From contig JALHQT010000001.1 of the NCBI GenBank assembly GCA_022841825.1, positions 1,396,109-1,460,108 on the forward strand: a stretch of 64,000 bases of DNA. Reading direction: 5' to 3'. This DNA is from Anaerolineae bacterium. Lineage in GTDB: Bacteria > Chloroflexota > Anaerolineae > Aggregatilineales > Phototrophicaceae. The notes beneath the pieces were generated by a model. It did no database searches. It was not told the DNA's origin and worked only from the letters and a program-made list of their open reading frames with translations. A program made the translations under genes and the position numbers. Below, piece by piece: positions 1 to 8,133 of this stretch. Within the stretch, counting starts at the first letter, position 1; each line of letters starts with the position of its first letter.

Positions 1-203
1 GATTGGTAAACAGCGAAAAACAATGGTGCTATGCCAATCGTGTCACTATGCCTTACACGCTGGAAAGCTCACGGAAGCGACGAGACAGAAAGCCAAGTGA
101 AGACTGGAGAGCCGGATACACGGAAACGTGTACGTCCGGTTCGGGGGGGAGCGCAGTGAAACCGACTGTAGCGATACAGCACGGCGCACGGCGCTTACCC
201 TAC
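1..203 (+). mobile_element. 3' end of a group II intron
   Basis: The first ~200 bases have the layout of the last part of a bacterial group II intron. A domain V hairpin is followed by a G-run, a domain VI-like stem, and a terminal TTACCCTAC ending near base 203. Bacterial group II introns end in AY after a pyrimidine-rich stretch, which fits. The intron-encoded reverse transcriptase is not in the window and would lie upstream. The exact splice site is inferred. The downstream exon reads open to a stop at 358. Confidence 0.8.
109..142 (+). ncRNA. Group II intron domain V
   Basis: This is a 34-nt hairpin starting GAGCCGGAUAC, with a central ACACGGAAACGUGU stem capped by a GNRA-like GAAA loop and closing with GUCCGGUUC. 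That matches the size and pattern of group II intron domain V, including the AGC catalytic triad near its 5' side and the conserved GGUUC 3' side. It is the most diagnostic part of the intron remnant. Confidence 0.85.
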
Positions 204-358
204 ACTGGATCGCGACGGTGATCGGCACCTACGTCTACAAGCTGCTCCACAGGCAGCCCATCCGCACCTTCGCCACGTTCGTCAGCCTCGATGGCATGAG
301 CGCGCGGAGTTTGCCGATTGGGCGGGAGGAATTGGCGGCATATCTTTCTGATGGCTAA
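204..358 (+). CDS. 3' exon of a gene interrupted by the intron (partial)
   Basis: After the predicted intron 3' end, one frame stays open for about 50 codons, starting WIATVIGTYVYKLL and ending AAYLSDG before TAA. The codon use is GC-rich like the neighbouring genes, so it looks like the tail of a real host gene whose 5' exon lies outside the window. The product was not recognised. Its last bases overlap the end of the convergent NYN gene. Confidence 0.45.
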
Positions 359-1143
359 TTCTCCTTCAACTGAACGTAGATGTCTGAATTGCCACCCTTG
401 CTTTCTCGTTTCTCCATCTCAAAGAAATGCAGATTAGCCTGAACGAGTTGCGAAAGGAGCTTGTGACCATAAGTACGAGGGTCGAAACCAGGATCAAGCT
501 TTCGTAGCGAGCTTCCCAGTGTCCCTAAATGCGCCCAACCATCATCCTGAACGACGGAGTCAAAAGCTGTTCGGAACAGCGATTCGAGATGCGTTGCCTC
601 TGTAGGCGCTTGTTCAGACGTGGAGACCGGAGATTTGGTTTCCGACACCGCATCGGAAACTTCTGTCAGAGGTATATCGTCCGTTTTAAGGTTTTCGGTG
701 TACACGAAAACATCACAGGCATTCACAAAGGCACGCGGCGTGGTGCTTTTCCCAATCCCCATCACAAACAGGTTCTTCTCACGAACTCGAGTTGCGAGAG
801 GCGTGTAATCGCTATCACTCGAGACGATACAGATACCATCAACCCCCGCTGTGTTGATGAAATCCATGGCGTCAATGATGAGTGCAATGTCTGTTGCGTT
901 CTTGCCTGCTGTGTAGCTGAACTGTTGCTCTGGTTTCAGAGCGTAAGTATGTAGGAGTTCCTGCCAAGCTTTAAGCTGTGGTGATGCCCAATTCCCATAT
1001 ACCCGACGTATCTTCATAATCCCGTACTTGCTCACCTCGGCAAGCATCTGTGGTAACAATGCTGCCTGTGCGTTGTCCCCGTCAATCATCAGCATTAGCC
1101 GCCGATTTGTTTCCATGTCATCTACCTCGTTGAACGCGACCAT
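355..1143 (-). CDS. NYN domain (LabA/DUF88-like) protein with C-terminal OST-HTH/LOTUS domain
   Basis: 262 residues. The N-terminal ~150 residues are a NYN (PIN-like RNase) domain: the acidic start LMIDGDNAQ (about 17-25), a central KNATDIALIIDAMDF block, and the SSDSDYTPL motif carry the conserved aspartates. The C-terminal ~80 residues (LESLFRTAFDSV onward) resemble an OST-HTH/LOTUS RNA-binding domain, a known partner of bacterial NYN domains. The predicted role is metal-dependent RNA cleavage or RNA binding in the cytoplasm. Translation may start at the first ATG or at a second Met nine codons later (METNRR). It is a single gene, convergent with the intron-interrupted gene. Confidence 0.88.
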   Translation of the reverse strand: MVAFNEVDDMETNRRLMLMIDGDNAQAALLPQMLAEVSKYGIMKIRRVYGNWASPQLKAWQELLHTYALKPEQQFSYTAGKNATDIALIIDAMDFINTAGVDGICIVSSDSDYTPLATRVREKNLFVMGIGKSTTPRAFVNACDVFVYTENLKTDDIPLTEVSDAVSETKSPVSTSEQAPTEATHLESLFRTAFDSVVQDDGWAHLGTLGSSLRKLDPGFDPRTYGHKLLSQLVQANLHFFEMEKRESKGGNSDIYVQLKEN

Positions 1144-1252
1144 TCCATCATACCGCTATGAACGGAACATAATTGCTTAACATGCCAGATCGCAAAGCCT
1201 TCTGGCACTTCAACAAGCTCACATACTTCCAATGAGACGAAAGGAAAACCTC

Positions 1253-1873
1253 ATGTCCGACAGTACCCTCTACACCGCCCACGCCCGCTATCACGAAAAG
1301 TTCGTCAATGCGATTTACCGCGCACTCCTCGACCAGATCGCTGCGGAGCTACGTGTTGAGCGCGAGAGCGAGAAGGTCGCCGAGGCGGCAAACCTCGTGA
1401 TCGATACGGCACTGGAAGTCTGCGGGTCGCAGGCGCACGCGGGCGCGCACATTCGCTTGGCGATCTACTGCGCTTCCCACGCCATCACGCCGCCGACGAC
1501 CCGCGCGATTGCGGAGTATCTCTACCGCTTCGAGCCACCGTGGGAATCGACTGCCATCGATTTCGAGGCGACGGCAAAGGCGCTCCTATCGGCACGCGCG
1601 GCGCGCTATCACCTGCGCGATGCGGTCACGCTGACCAGCGACATCCACTCCTGGCAAGGGCGGATGGCGCATGAGCTGCTCGCTGCGTCGGATTACCTGC
1701 TGCTGGCGGCGACGCACAGCCTCGCGCAAGGCGACCCAACCTACACCCACGAAAAGTTGAGCTTTGCGCTCAACCGCGTGACGCTCGCCTTATACGAAGG
1801 CATCCTCAACAGTGACGCGCCGCTGTTCGATCTGAGCACGCATCGGTTCCCCACCCGCCGCTCCGTCCGCTAA
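1253..1873 (+). CDS. Hypothetical all-helical protein
   Basis: About 206 residues. An in-frame ATG lies 21 nt upstream, but the ATG at 1253 is preceded by an AAGGA box at good spacing (about 7 nt), so MSDSTLYTA is preferred. The sequence is rich in Ala, Leu and Arg with long predicted helices, no signal peptide and no membrane segment. No family was recognised. The C-terminus is basic (HRFPTRRSVR). It stands alone between the NYN gene and a leftward membrane protein gene. Confidence 0.6.
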   Translation: MSDSTLYTAHARYHEKFVNAIYRALLDQIAAELRVERESEKVAEAANLVIDTALEVCGSQAHAGAHIRLAIYCASHAITPPTTRAIAEYLYRFEPPWESTAIDFEATAKALLSARAARYHLRDAVTLTSDIHSWQGRMAHELLAASDYLLLAATHSLAQGDPTYTHEKLSFALNRVTLALYEGILNSDAPLFDLSTHRFPTRRSVR

Positions 1874-1971
1874 CGCATGCCTCGCTGCTGCATATCGCTC
1901 GCAGTCAGCATCCATAAGCTTCCATTTCCATGGTTTGCCTGAGGCAGTAACGAAGCGCTGACCGCATTGAA

Positions 1972-3033
1972 CTAGAAGGCGTTAGGAACAACAAACTCCC
2001 AGTCGAAGACACGTACATTTCCGTTGATAGGAACAATGACAATCTCCATGCTATGTCGGCCAGGTTGCCAATCTTTGGTAATGCAGTATTGCCATGCGTC
2101 GGTGCCGGTACTATCTGTAGGGCGTAGTGAAAAGGTGTCTTCGGTAATGACCGCAGAGGGCTGCGCAATGCCGTCGATCGCGATGCTCACTTCGGCGTTC
2201 TCGTATCCGGAGTGTAAGGATGGGTCAAATGCAAAACGATCCCAAACCCGCGCGAGTGCTCTGGTCTCCATGCAAATCGTCGGATATCCGAGAACATACG
2301 ACCCGTTGAGGGCGCGAAATCCTGTAACGTTCAGGCGAAATGCATCTCCTAGGGGAGTAATCGCGTAAGCTCGAGGATATACCTCCTCTGCCATTCCACT
2401 GCTGTTGGGGTCGAAAGGGAGATGATACGAGACGCGGTACACATTTGGGTTCGTTGTATCTAATACAATTTCCTCAAGCCAGTACCAGTTAGCATTTATC
2501 CTGCCGTCCCACCGGGAACAGCGATTTCCGCGAACTGAGAGCGACGTATCATTGGAATAGGCATAGTGGATTGTTCCCTTGCCTCGAACCAGTACGGCCT
2601 CAGTGCCGGGGCTATCGCTTTCTATCGAGTTGAACGGGTCAAAACCCGGATGAAGTACTCCGTTGCAGAAGTGAGCTGCAAATGCGTTTGCAACGTCTGG
2701 TGTGCTGGTGAAGGAGAATTCGAGCGTTGGAAAGATGCCATAAGAGCCAACAAGTCCCAATTGTCCTTCTGCGACAAAGTCACGCGCTTGTGCTGGGATT
2801 TGAAGTTCGATGAAGTGACCAACGTTATCAGGATTCCAGTCTCGTTCGCGACCTATGTCCGCAAATCCAGGAGGATACTGGCGAAAAGGCTGGAAGATAA
2901 GAAGCCATAGACCGGCCAATGTAACGGCGATACCGATGATACCGACCAAGAAATACAGCCCGGCGAGTCCCAAAACTGATTTCCAACGCCATGCACTCCA
3001 ACGGCGTATAGTCCCACTTCTTTCGGCTTCCAT
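1972..3033 (-). CDS. Membrane-anchored hypothetical protein
   Basis: 353 residues. A basic N-terminus (RRWSAWRWK) precedes one strong membrane segment at about residues 20-48 (VLGLAGLYFLVGIIGIAV...). The remaining ~300 residues are predicted to be extracytoplasmic and beta-rich, with few charged clusters and several Cys. No domain was recognised. It probably sits in the cytoplasmic membrane with its C-terminal domain outside. No operon partner is evident; both flanks are non-coding. Confidence 0.65.
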   Translation of the reverse strand: MEAERSGTIRRWSAWRWKSVLGLAGLYFLVGIIGIAVTLAGLWLLIFQPFRQYPPGFADIGRERDWNPDNVGHFIELQIPAQARDFVAEGQLGLVGSYGIFPTLEFSFTSTPDVANAFAAHFCNGVLHPGFDPFNSIESDSPGTEAVLVRGKGTIHYAYSNDTSLSVRGNRCSRWDGRINANWYWLEEIVLDTTNPNVYRVSYHLPFDPNSSGMAEEVYPRAYAITPLGDAFRLNVTGFRALNGSYVLGYPTICMETRALARVWDRFAFDPSLHSGYENAEVSIAIDGIAQPSAVITEDTFSLRPTDSTGTDAWQYCITKDWQPGRHSMEIVIVPINGNVRVFDWEFVVPNAF

Positions 3034-3653
3034 GTAAGCTGCCTAACCTGATTGCAACTACACCAATGGTAACTGAAATGAAGGCTTTACATGCTTCAGT
3101 TCGCCGCCGTTCGCCCGACGCTTTGCCAAGTGCTAGCCCGCCCCTTCTACCAATCGCCACCCTGCTTCAATCATCTCGATTAGCGTCCTTGCAGCTCGCC
3201 AAAGCGTCTGATCCTCCACCTCGTCTCACCACCCGCGTGTCGCCCACACTCGCCTGCTGCATCCGCCACCAGCGTTCCATCGTTCGCACAGAGCAGCGTT
3301 TCGCCGCGCGACGCGTTGACACTGGCGAGAGGCTGCGCTGCATCCACCTCAGCCGGGCGGTCGCGCCTTGTTCGTGACGCGGATGCGCTGGCGTCATGAT
3401 CTCCTCTTGCGCGGGCTGCTTTCATCCGACCCGAAGCGTGCCGATTTGTCACTGACCATCCTAGCAGGCGCGCCGCCCATCATAACGACTGGCGTCGTCA
3501 CGCTTGACCCGATTGCTCCTGGCTTGTGCCGCTGCGCTCACCGCAATCGGGTAGCGCCCTTTGGGTGATGGGCGGCTCTTTCGCCTGCTCTTGTCCGGTC
3601 AGAAATCGGCACAGGGTCGATGGAAAGAGCGCGCAGGCGCGAGGAGAGACATC
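3034..3653. other. 620-base stretch without a convincing gene
   Basis: Several frames are open here only because the DNA is GC-rich. None has a ribosome binding site, plausible codon use or a recognisable domain. The right part holds GC-rich palindromic stretches leading into the ssb Shine-Dalgarno. No promoter hexamer pair could be defended. Confidence 0.5.
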
Positions 3654-4010
3654 ATGGGCAGCAGCATCAACATTCAGGTCACGGGATACGTCGGCAGCGA
3701 TCCGCAGGTGCGGCAGGTGGGTGAGCAGAGCGTCGCGTCGTTCTCGGTGGCAGTCAGCCGCAAGAACCGCAACGGCGAGAAGCAGACGCTCTGGGTGCGC
3801 GTCAATTGTTGGAACCGCCTCTCTGAGGTGGCACAGCAATTCGTGAAGAAGGGTTCGCTGGTCCAGGCGAGTTCAGATTGGCTGCGACCGAGCGCGTGGA
3901 CGGATCAGAGCGGGACTCCGCAGGCGAGCCTGGACATGGACGCCAACCGCCTCGTCCTTCTCGACCGCGTCGAGAACGGCGCGCATGGCGAGGAGGAAGT
4001 CGAGTTCTAG
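3654..4010 (+). CDS. ssb: Single-stranded DNA-binding protein
   Basis: 118 residues. An OB-fold SSB domain spans about residues 3-105 (INIQVTGYVGSDPQVRQ, then SFSVAVSRK, WVRVNCWNRLSEVAQQFVKKG). The C-terminus ends in an acidic, aromatic tip (EEEVEF) of the kind that docks SSB partner proteins. A GAGGAGAG box lies 5-12 nt upstream of the chosen ATG; the longer frame upstream lacks SSB homology. It is shorter than chromosomal SSBs because the linker is nearly absent, which is common for element-borne or accessory copies. It could serve the conjugative element further right or be a second chromosomal copy. Confidence 0.93.
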   Translation: MGSSINIQVTGYVGSDPQVRQVGEQSVASFSVAVSRKNRNGEKQTLWVRVNCWNRLSEVAQQFVKKGSLVQASSDWLRPSAWTDQSGTPQASLDMDANRLVLLDRVENGAHGEEEVEF

Positions 4011-4056
4011 CGCTTAAGGTGGGCGGCATCGCTGCGTGCGGTGCCGCCCAGTTTGA

Positions 4057-4467
4057 TCATTCGCTTCGTTCTTGTGCCTTCCGAAGTGCATCGATAATTC
4101 GCTGGGCGTCTGTTGGATTCGTGAGGTATTTCCGCCCATCTTTGAGTGTAAAACTGTTCGACTTTGTCCGATGGACTTCGACTTGCGACACATCGGCGAG
4201 ATCAATATTCATGAAGGTCTGATTGACACTGACATTGACTTCGACAAGTATCGATCCTAAGTCCTTTACCAGCGGTGCTTGCGCCATATCAATTGTGCCG
4301 CTCCTCTGTTCATTGGATAGTTCACCATACACGATTTCCAGTACGGGCAACCACTTTTTGCCGCTGGCAACCCAGGTTTTTTGCTGAATACGCGGGTGGT
4401 CGACCAGATAGCGTATCGACTCGATGATCTGTCGTAGGGCAGCAGCAGTATTGGGGTTATCCGACAT
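4057..4467 (-). CDS. Hypothetical protein downstream of an hsdS tail
   Basis: 136 residues with no recognised domain. The N-terminus is helical (AALRQIIESIRYLVDHPR). The C-terminal half looks beta-rich, with SQVEVHRTKSNSFTLKDGRKYL followed by a final helix. The ATG is 12 nt after the stop of an hsdS C-terminal fragment, with an AAGGAAGGAAG Shine-Dalgarno in that gap, so it was probably the gene following hsdS in a type I restriction operon. It may be a passenger or defence-associated gene; the function is unknown. Confidence 0.65.
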   Translation of the reverse strand: MSDNPNTAAALRQIIESIRYLVDHPRIQQKTWVASGKKWLPVLEIVYGELSNEQRSGTIDMAQAPLVKDLGSILVEVNVSVNQTFMNIDLADVSQVEVHRTKSNSFTLKDGRKYLTNPTDAQRIIDALRKAQERSE

Positions 4468-4479
4468 GGGCTTCCTTCC

Positions 4480-4613
4480 TTACAACTCCCCCCGAAACGC
4501 CCGATCCAGCAGCGAAGGCAGCAGCGCGTCGAGTTCGGCGGCGCTTTCGGCTTGCAGACGCTTAAGCGCATCAACGCGCGCTTGGAGTTCGTCGAGATGG
4601 GCAACGATGCACA
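4480..4613 (-). pseudogene. hsdS C-terminal fragment, copy A2
   Basis: The frame reads AHLDELQARVDALKRLQ and then AESAAELDALLPSLLDRAFRGEL, followed by a stop. This is the second conserved coiled-coil spacer and end of a type I restriction specificity subunit. It is nearly identical over about 115 bp to the fragment at 5893-6005. No target recognition domain remains: homology begins abruptly near 4613, where it is joined to the start of an unrelated small frame. Confidence 0.8.
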
Positions 4614-4660
4614 TAATTAATCAGCTTTGCTGCATTTTCCATGTCTTGTTGATGAGACAT
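4610..4660 (-). pseudogene. Truncated gene start between two hsdS tails
   Basis: An ATG overlapping an hsdS-like stop (ATGA) opens a frame MSHQQDMENAAKLINYV that runs straight into the A2 hsdS fragment out of frame and stops soon after. It looks like the first ~17 codons of a gene that followed another hsdS copy and was cut off by recombination. It is too short to identify. Confidence 0.4.
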
Positions 4661-4727
4661 CAAGTGTTCCTCCTATGTTCCGCATCAATCTTGCTCACAT
4701 CCAACCCACCTGATGCTGAGTAGGGTA
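4660..4727 (-). pseudogene. hsdS C-terminal fragment, copy B2
   Basis: The frame reads SGGLDVSKIDAEHRRNT and then TGA. It resembles the common hsdS ending LLLPRLVSGELDVSE seen intact at copy B1 (near 5700-5783). The upstream part is lost, so only the last ~20 codons are recognisable. The stop overlaps the start of the next (truncated) frame, as expected in a restriction operon. Confidence 0.5.
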
Positions 4728-4808
4728 GCCCGTTGCAGGCTTATGGCAATTTACTCATTTCACTTATGATGTGAGTGCCCATCGTGCGAACGATGATGAT
4801 AAGATCCG

Positions 4809-5783
4809 TTACTTCACCCGACGTGATTGTGACTTTACGTCCTTTAATTGCCGTTGCATCATTGGACTTTGCACATAATCATCATCAATCACCCCGCTGT
4901 TGTGAGCTAACAGGTGCCGCTTCTGAAAACCGCGAATGGCGGCACTCCATTCAGATGGAGAGAGCGATCCAGCAATATCGAACCCGAAGTGCTTCTGCAA
5001 ATTATTCTGTGCGCCCGTTAAGTTCTGAAAGCGAATATCAGCAGATTGCGCTGGACTGGCTGTTTTGTCCGCATACATTCGGCAAACCTCACGTCCAAAT
5101 CCATCAAATGCTGAGACTACATTCTCTAATGCATCGTTGGTTAGATATTCTGCAAGTTCAGTGTCAACGGTTGCTGTCAGATCAAGTTCTTTCTGCGCCA
5201 GTTCCAAATTCTTTTCGAGGATTTGCTGAGAATTGTGTATCCCGCAGTCAGGACAATAAGCATATACGCCAAAAACTGCATACTTCAGCGTACACTGCTT
5301 GCACTCCACTTGGGTTTCTAATGTGGCTTCCTGGTAGAACTGGATAGGCGGTAATCTGCCTGTTTTAACCTTGAACTCAATACTTATCAGTCCTTTGCGA
5401 CTGCTGCGTTTTGGCTTGAAGGCATTCTTAAGTACCTTTTGAAGTTCAGAAACCATGTAGTTTTTTGCAACTGACATCGCATAATCAATCTGATCCTGTG
5501 TGTAGAACTGACTGTGGTCGCTTTTGTGACCGCAATAAGGGCAGATACAATGGGTTGTGTCCTTTAGCCCCGTGCCAAATACGATCTTGAAATACGACTT
5601 GCATTCAGGGCATTCTCTACCCGTGTAGCCATCTTCATCAGGCTGCATGGGTATCGTCATACGATCACCAGTGATGTTAAACATCTCTATTGCCCCCAAT
5701 TCAAACTCACTCACATCCAACTCGCCCGACACCAGACGCGGCAGCAGCAAATTGCGGGCTTCGCGGAGCGCGATGTTCCTCAT
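4809..5783 (-). CDS. Zinc-ribbon protein with HEPN-like C-terminus, fused in frame to an hsdS tail (copy B1)
   Basis: 324 codons as read from 5783. Residues 1-33 (LREARNLLLPRLVSGELDVS) are an hsdS C-terminal end, not part of the downstream family. The real gene probably starts at MFNITGDRM (base 5684), preceded by a G-run. The body has two Cys4 zinc ribbons (CPEC..CPYC at about 57-85; CKQC..CPDC at about 156-177) and a helical C-terminus with RHLLAH at 289-294, which fits the R-x4-H pattern of HEPN ribonucleases. The predicted role is a nucleic-acid-binding or RNA-targeting defence protein; the HEPN call rests on the motif only. It follows an hsdS tail like the other passengers here. Confidence 0.6.
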   Translation of the reverse strand: MRNIALREARNLLLPRLVSGELDVSEFELGAIEMFNITGDRMTIPMQPDEDGYTGRECPECKSYFKIVFGTGLKDTTHCICPYCGHKSDHSQFYTQDQIDYAMSVAKNYMVSELQKVLKNAFKPKRSSRKGLISIEFKVKTGRLPPIQFYQEATLETQVECKQCTLKYAVFGVYAYCPDCGIHNSQQILEKNLELAQKELDLTATVDTELAEYLTNDALENVVSAFDGFGREVCRMYADKTASPAQSADIRFQNLTGAQNNLQKHFGFDIAGSLSPSEWSAAIRGFQKRHLLAHNSGVIDDDYVQSPMMQRQLKDVKSQSRRVK

Positions 5784-5784
5784 T

Positions 5785-5892
5785 ATTCACAACACGGAAA
5801 CTTTCGCGCAATGGTTTGACCAAAGCATCGTACAGCCTACTGCTGTATCCCGCGCTGTCACTGCGTCGATAGCTGATAAAGACCTTGACCAT
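5785..5892 (-). pseudogene. TIR domain N-terminal fragment
   Basis: The frame starts MVKVFISYRRSDSAGYSSRL, a classical TIR box 1 and first helix. Homology stops after about 30 codons, where the sequence switches to an hsdS tail in another frame. The ATG begins directly after the stop codon of hsdS copy A1, so a TIR gene was once translationally coupled behind a specificity subunit. It lacks the rest of the TIR fold and cannot be functional. Confidence 0.75.
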
Positions 5893-6080
5893 CTACAACT
5901 CCCCCCGAAACGCCCGATCCAGCAGCGAGGGCAGCAGCGCGTCGAGTTCGGCGGCGCTTTCGGCTTGCAGGCGCTTGAGCGCATCGACGCGCGCTTGCAG
6001 GGCGTCGAGGTAGGCGACGGTGCGGCGCTGATCATCCAGCGATGGCAGTACAAAATCGAACGTGCGAAGAGAGACTATTA
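5893..6080 (-). pseudogene. hsdS C-terminal fragment, copy A1, cut by an IS element
   Basis: About 62 codons reading SLRTFDFVLPSLDDQRRTVA, then the ALQARVDALKRLQ spacer helix and the RAFRGEL end and stop. These are typical features of the end of the second TRD and the C-terminal conserved helix of type I specificity subunits. The 5' part is missing because the IS701-like element starts at about base 6081. No hsdM or hsdR is present in the window. Confidence 0.8.
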
Positions 6081-7120
6081 GGACTTACGCAGTTGAAGGA
6101 ATCAAGTAGGTGGGATGCGCCAGATAGTGCCGAACGGCAAGGCGAATGATGTCGAGCTTGCTGGCGCAGATGGAGATGCGGGTTTTCCAGCGATGAAGCT
6201 CGAGGCGGACATAGGCTCGAAGCGCCAAGCCAATGTGGTTGCGTTGAGAGCGTTCGAGGCGAAACTGTCCTCGCTCGATGCCTGTGAACTGCTTGAGCGC
6301 ACGATGGTAGACTTCGACCAGCCAGGCGCGGTTGGCGAACAGCTCGCGTTCGGCGTCGGTCATAGTCATGTGACTGGTCGCCCAGTAGTCCGCGTTGCCG
6401 TGTGGGTCAACCGTCCGAAACACTTTGACCATGCCGTACCCGCGCAAATGCACCACTAACCCGTTGGGCGGGATGTCCAGGTCGCTGACCGCCTGTTGTT
6501 CCCCCACTTTCAAGCTCACCTGACGGTTGCTCTTCAGTCGTGTCAACCAATCCCAAGTGAAGTCTCGCACCAGTTTCAAGTTCTCCAAACTGCTGTACCA
6601 ACTGTCGAACGCCACCAAACCGGGCTGAAACCCGCGCTCATGCGCTGTCTCAAGCAGATGTCGAAAGCGGTCGTTCTTGCTCAAGCCATCATGGTCTTTG
6701 TTGTACAGGCGATAGTCGCACGGCAGCGCCGCATCCCCGTCGCTCCACACCAGACTGATGAGGTTAATCCCCTGCACCACCTGATGATGTTTTCCCGACC
6801 AGTGGCGTGTCACCAACCCCATCTGACTGGCGTAGGGCTTGTCCAGCGTCGTGGCATCGATGATGAGCAGCCCCTTGTTCAGATCAATGCATCCCTGCAC
6901 TTCCGCCCACAACACCTCGCTATCCGGCGGCAGTCGTTGCAGCAGTCGCGTATAGGCGTCATGCGCTACCTTCTGCTCCCCCTCCGGATGGCTACGCGAG
7001 GCTTCCACCGCGCTGAATACCTGATGCGCGGCGACCAGGAAGTTGATGCAGTCGTATTCGGTACATTTCGGTGCGTTCATACATCCGATTCTATCGGCCT
7101 TTTTTCAACTGCGTAACTTC
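6081..7120 (-). mobile_element. IS701-like insertion sequence
   Basis: A ~1.04-kb element with one transposase gene and imperfect terminal inverted repeats: left GGACTTACGCAGTTGAA (6081-6097) and right, as reverse complement, GAAGTTACGCAGTTGAA (7104-7120), 15 of 17 matching. The transposase stop lies inside the left repeat. It sits in hsdS copy A1. No clear target-site duplication could be read from the flanks, so the exact ends may be off by a few bases. Confidence 0.82.
6085..7080 (-). CDS. IS701-like DDE transposase
   Basis: 331 residues, apparently intact. Recognisable blocks: the N-terminal YDCINFLVAAHQVFSAVEAS helix pair, the first catalytic Asp in LLIIDATTLDKPYA, the ARHWSGKHHQVVQG-like core (TRHWSGKHHQVVQGINL), the second Asp in LVAFDSWYSSLENLKLV, and the C-terminal YHRALKQFTGIERGQ block holding the catalytic Glu region. 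The family is IS4/IS701-type RNase H-fold transposases, and the length fits this group. It is flanked by inverted repeats, so the element may still be mobile. Confidence 0.88.
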   Translation of the reverse strand: MNAPKCTEYDCINFLVAAHQVFSAVEASRSHPEGEQKVAHDAYTRLLQRLPPDSEVLWAEVQGCIDLNKGLLIIDATTLDKPYASQMGLVTRHWSGKHHQVVQGINLISLVWSDGDAALPCDYRLYNKDHDGLSKNDRFRHLLETAHERGFQPGLVAFDSWYSSLENLKLVRDFTWDWLTRLKSNRQVSLKVGEQQAVSDLDIPPNGLVVHLRGYGMVKVFRTVDPHGNADYWATSHMTMTDAERELFANRAWLVEVYHRALKQFTGIERGQFRLERSQRNHIGLALRAYVRLELHRWKTRISICASKLDIIRLAVRHYLAHPTYLIPSTA

Positions 7121-7384
7121 TAACATAGTTGACTATAGTTGTACCTGGGGATAACCTTGGCGCTGTGACATAGCGACAAGCTGAGTATGGTCAGGTAATT
7201 GCCTATGAATACTTGAAGATACCCTACTACAAGCTCGTGTACGGTATCTGGTCAGGTTGAAGGGGGCATATGGTTTCGTACTTCAGTGCTCGAAAAGCCT
7301 TGACGACGCGAACACAGTATTCTGAGGAATCTTGCTGGGTGGTGTGATCAACTACTCCAGCGCCATCATATGGAGATAACACTC

Positions 7385-7651
7385 ATGTTTGCCAATAGTG
7401 ACGACTTCAAGAGTTACCTATCACGGACGTTCGGGGCAACTGGCGATCTCGAACGCTTTGCTCAGCTATCTCTCCAACGCAATGAACTGGTCAACCTGAG
7501 TCAATCGGCGCACTTACTAGTTCTGACGATGAAAATGGTTCTAGATCACGAATACATGGATGCAGCCCAAAATATCGACCTCGTATGCAAAACGCTAGCT
7601 GAGGTTAGTCAAGAGCTACGATCCTCGCCGTCGAAACATTACAAAGCATGA
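7385..7651 (+). CDS. Small hypothetical protein
   Basis: 88 residues from the ATG at 7385, which has a GGAG box about 9 nt upstream. An ATG 15 nt earlier overlaps that box and is less likely. The protein is helical and soluble (DDFKSYLSRTFG, then repeated Leu-rich helices ending ELRSSPSKHYKA). No family was recognised. It lies in a poorly coding stretch between the IS and the polysaccharide locus; the ~265 bases before it show nothing else. Confidence 0.5.
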   Translation: MFANSDDFKSYLSRTFGATGDLERFAQLSLQRNELVNLSQSAHLLVLTMKMVLDHEYMDAAQNIDLVCKTLAEVSQELRSSPSKHYKA

Positions 7652-7784
7652 TTCAGGTCAATTGAACACGTTCGTGCCGCACGGAAGCTTCAAGTGGGTA
7701 CTCCTATCGAATACCGTTGATACCTATGTTTGTTGAAAGTAACGCGATAGGCGTACACAACTGGCGCACATCTAGTGCCGCGTT

Positions 7785-8069
7785 CTACTGCTCGCACAAT
7801 GTATTGCCGTCTATGCTGCCACAGCAATCGTCACTGACTACTTCCAGACTGCTGCCTTCCGCGACTGCTTTCAGCAGTAGATTGAAAGAGTGCGCGGTCG
7901 AGCTGCGATACCCTTCCGTCTTCACACTCAGATGTGCTCCTATCCAATCCAACATCATGCCGCGTACATCTTCCGCATTTAGCACGTATTCCGCTATCAT
8001 CTTCATGGCTTGTCTCGGTTTGTTTTGGCGTCGTAACCGAAAACGTAACTGTGACAAGTCTTTTGTCAA
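7785..8069 (-). CDS. Small hypothetical protein, uncertain
   Basis: 94 codons from a TTG start; a Met start at residue 22 is the alternative. The central part (IAEYVLNAEDVRGMMLDWIGAHL) looks like a real protein, with balanced composition and predicted helices. An overlapping rightward frame of similar length exists. The leftward reading was preferred on composition only. No Shine-Dalgarno is convincing. Confidence 0.35.
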   Translation of the reverse strand: MTKDLSQLRFRLRRQNKPRQAMKMIAEYVLNAEDVRGMMLDWIGAHLSVKTEGYRSSTAHSFNLLLKAVAEGSSLEVVSDDCCGSIDGNTLCEQ

Positions 8070-8133
8070 TTCACACTCAACTTTCGTGATTCACTGAGGT
8101 TATCTATTGATAATCTGCCCGTAAGCATGGACG

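Noticed and set aside
3066..3600. Several short frames before ssb
   Set aside because: No start sites, no domains, and open on both strands at once, as expected from GC-rich non-coding DNA.
6061..7140. Target-site duplication of the IS701-like element
   Set aside because: The flanking bases (ACTATTA and TAACATA) do not give a convincing direct repeat.
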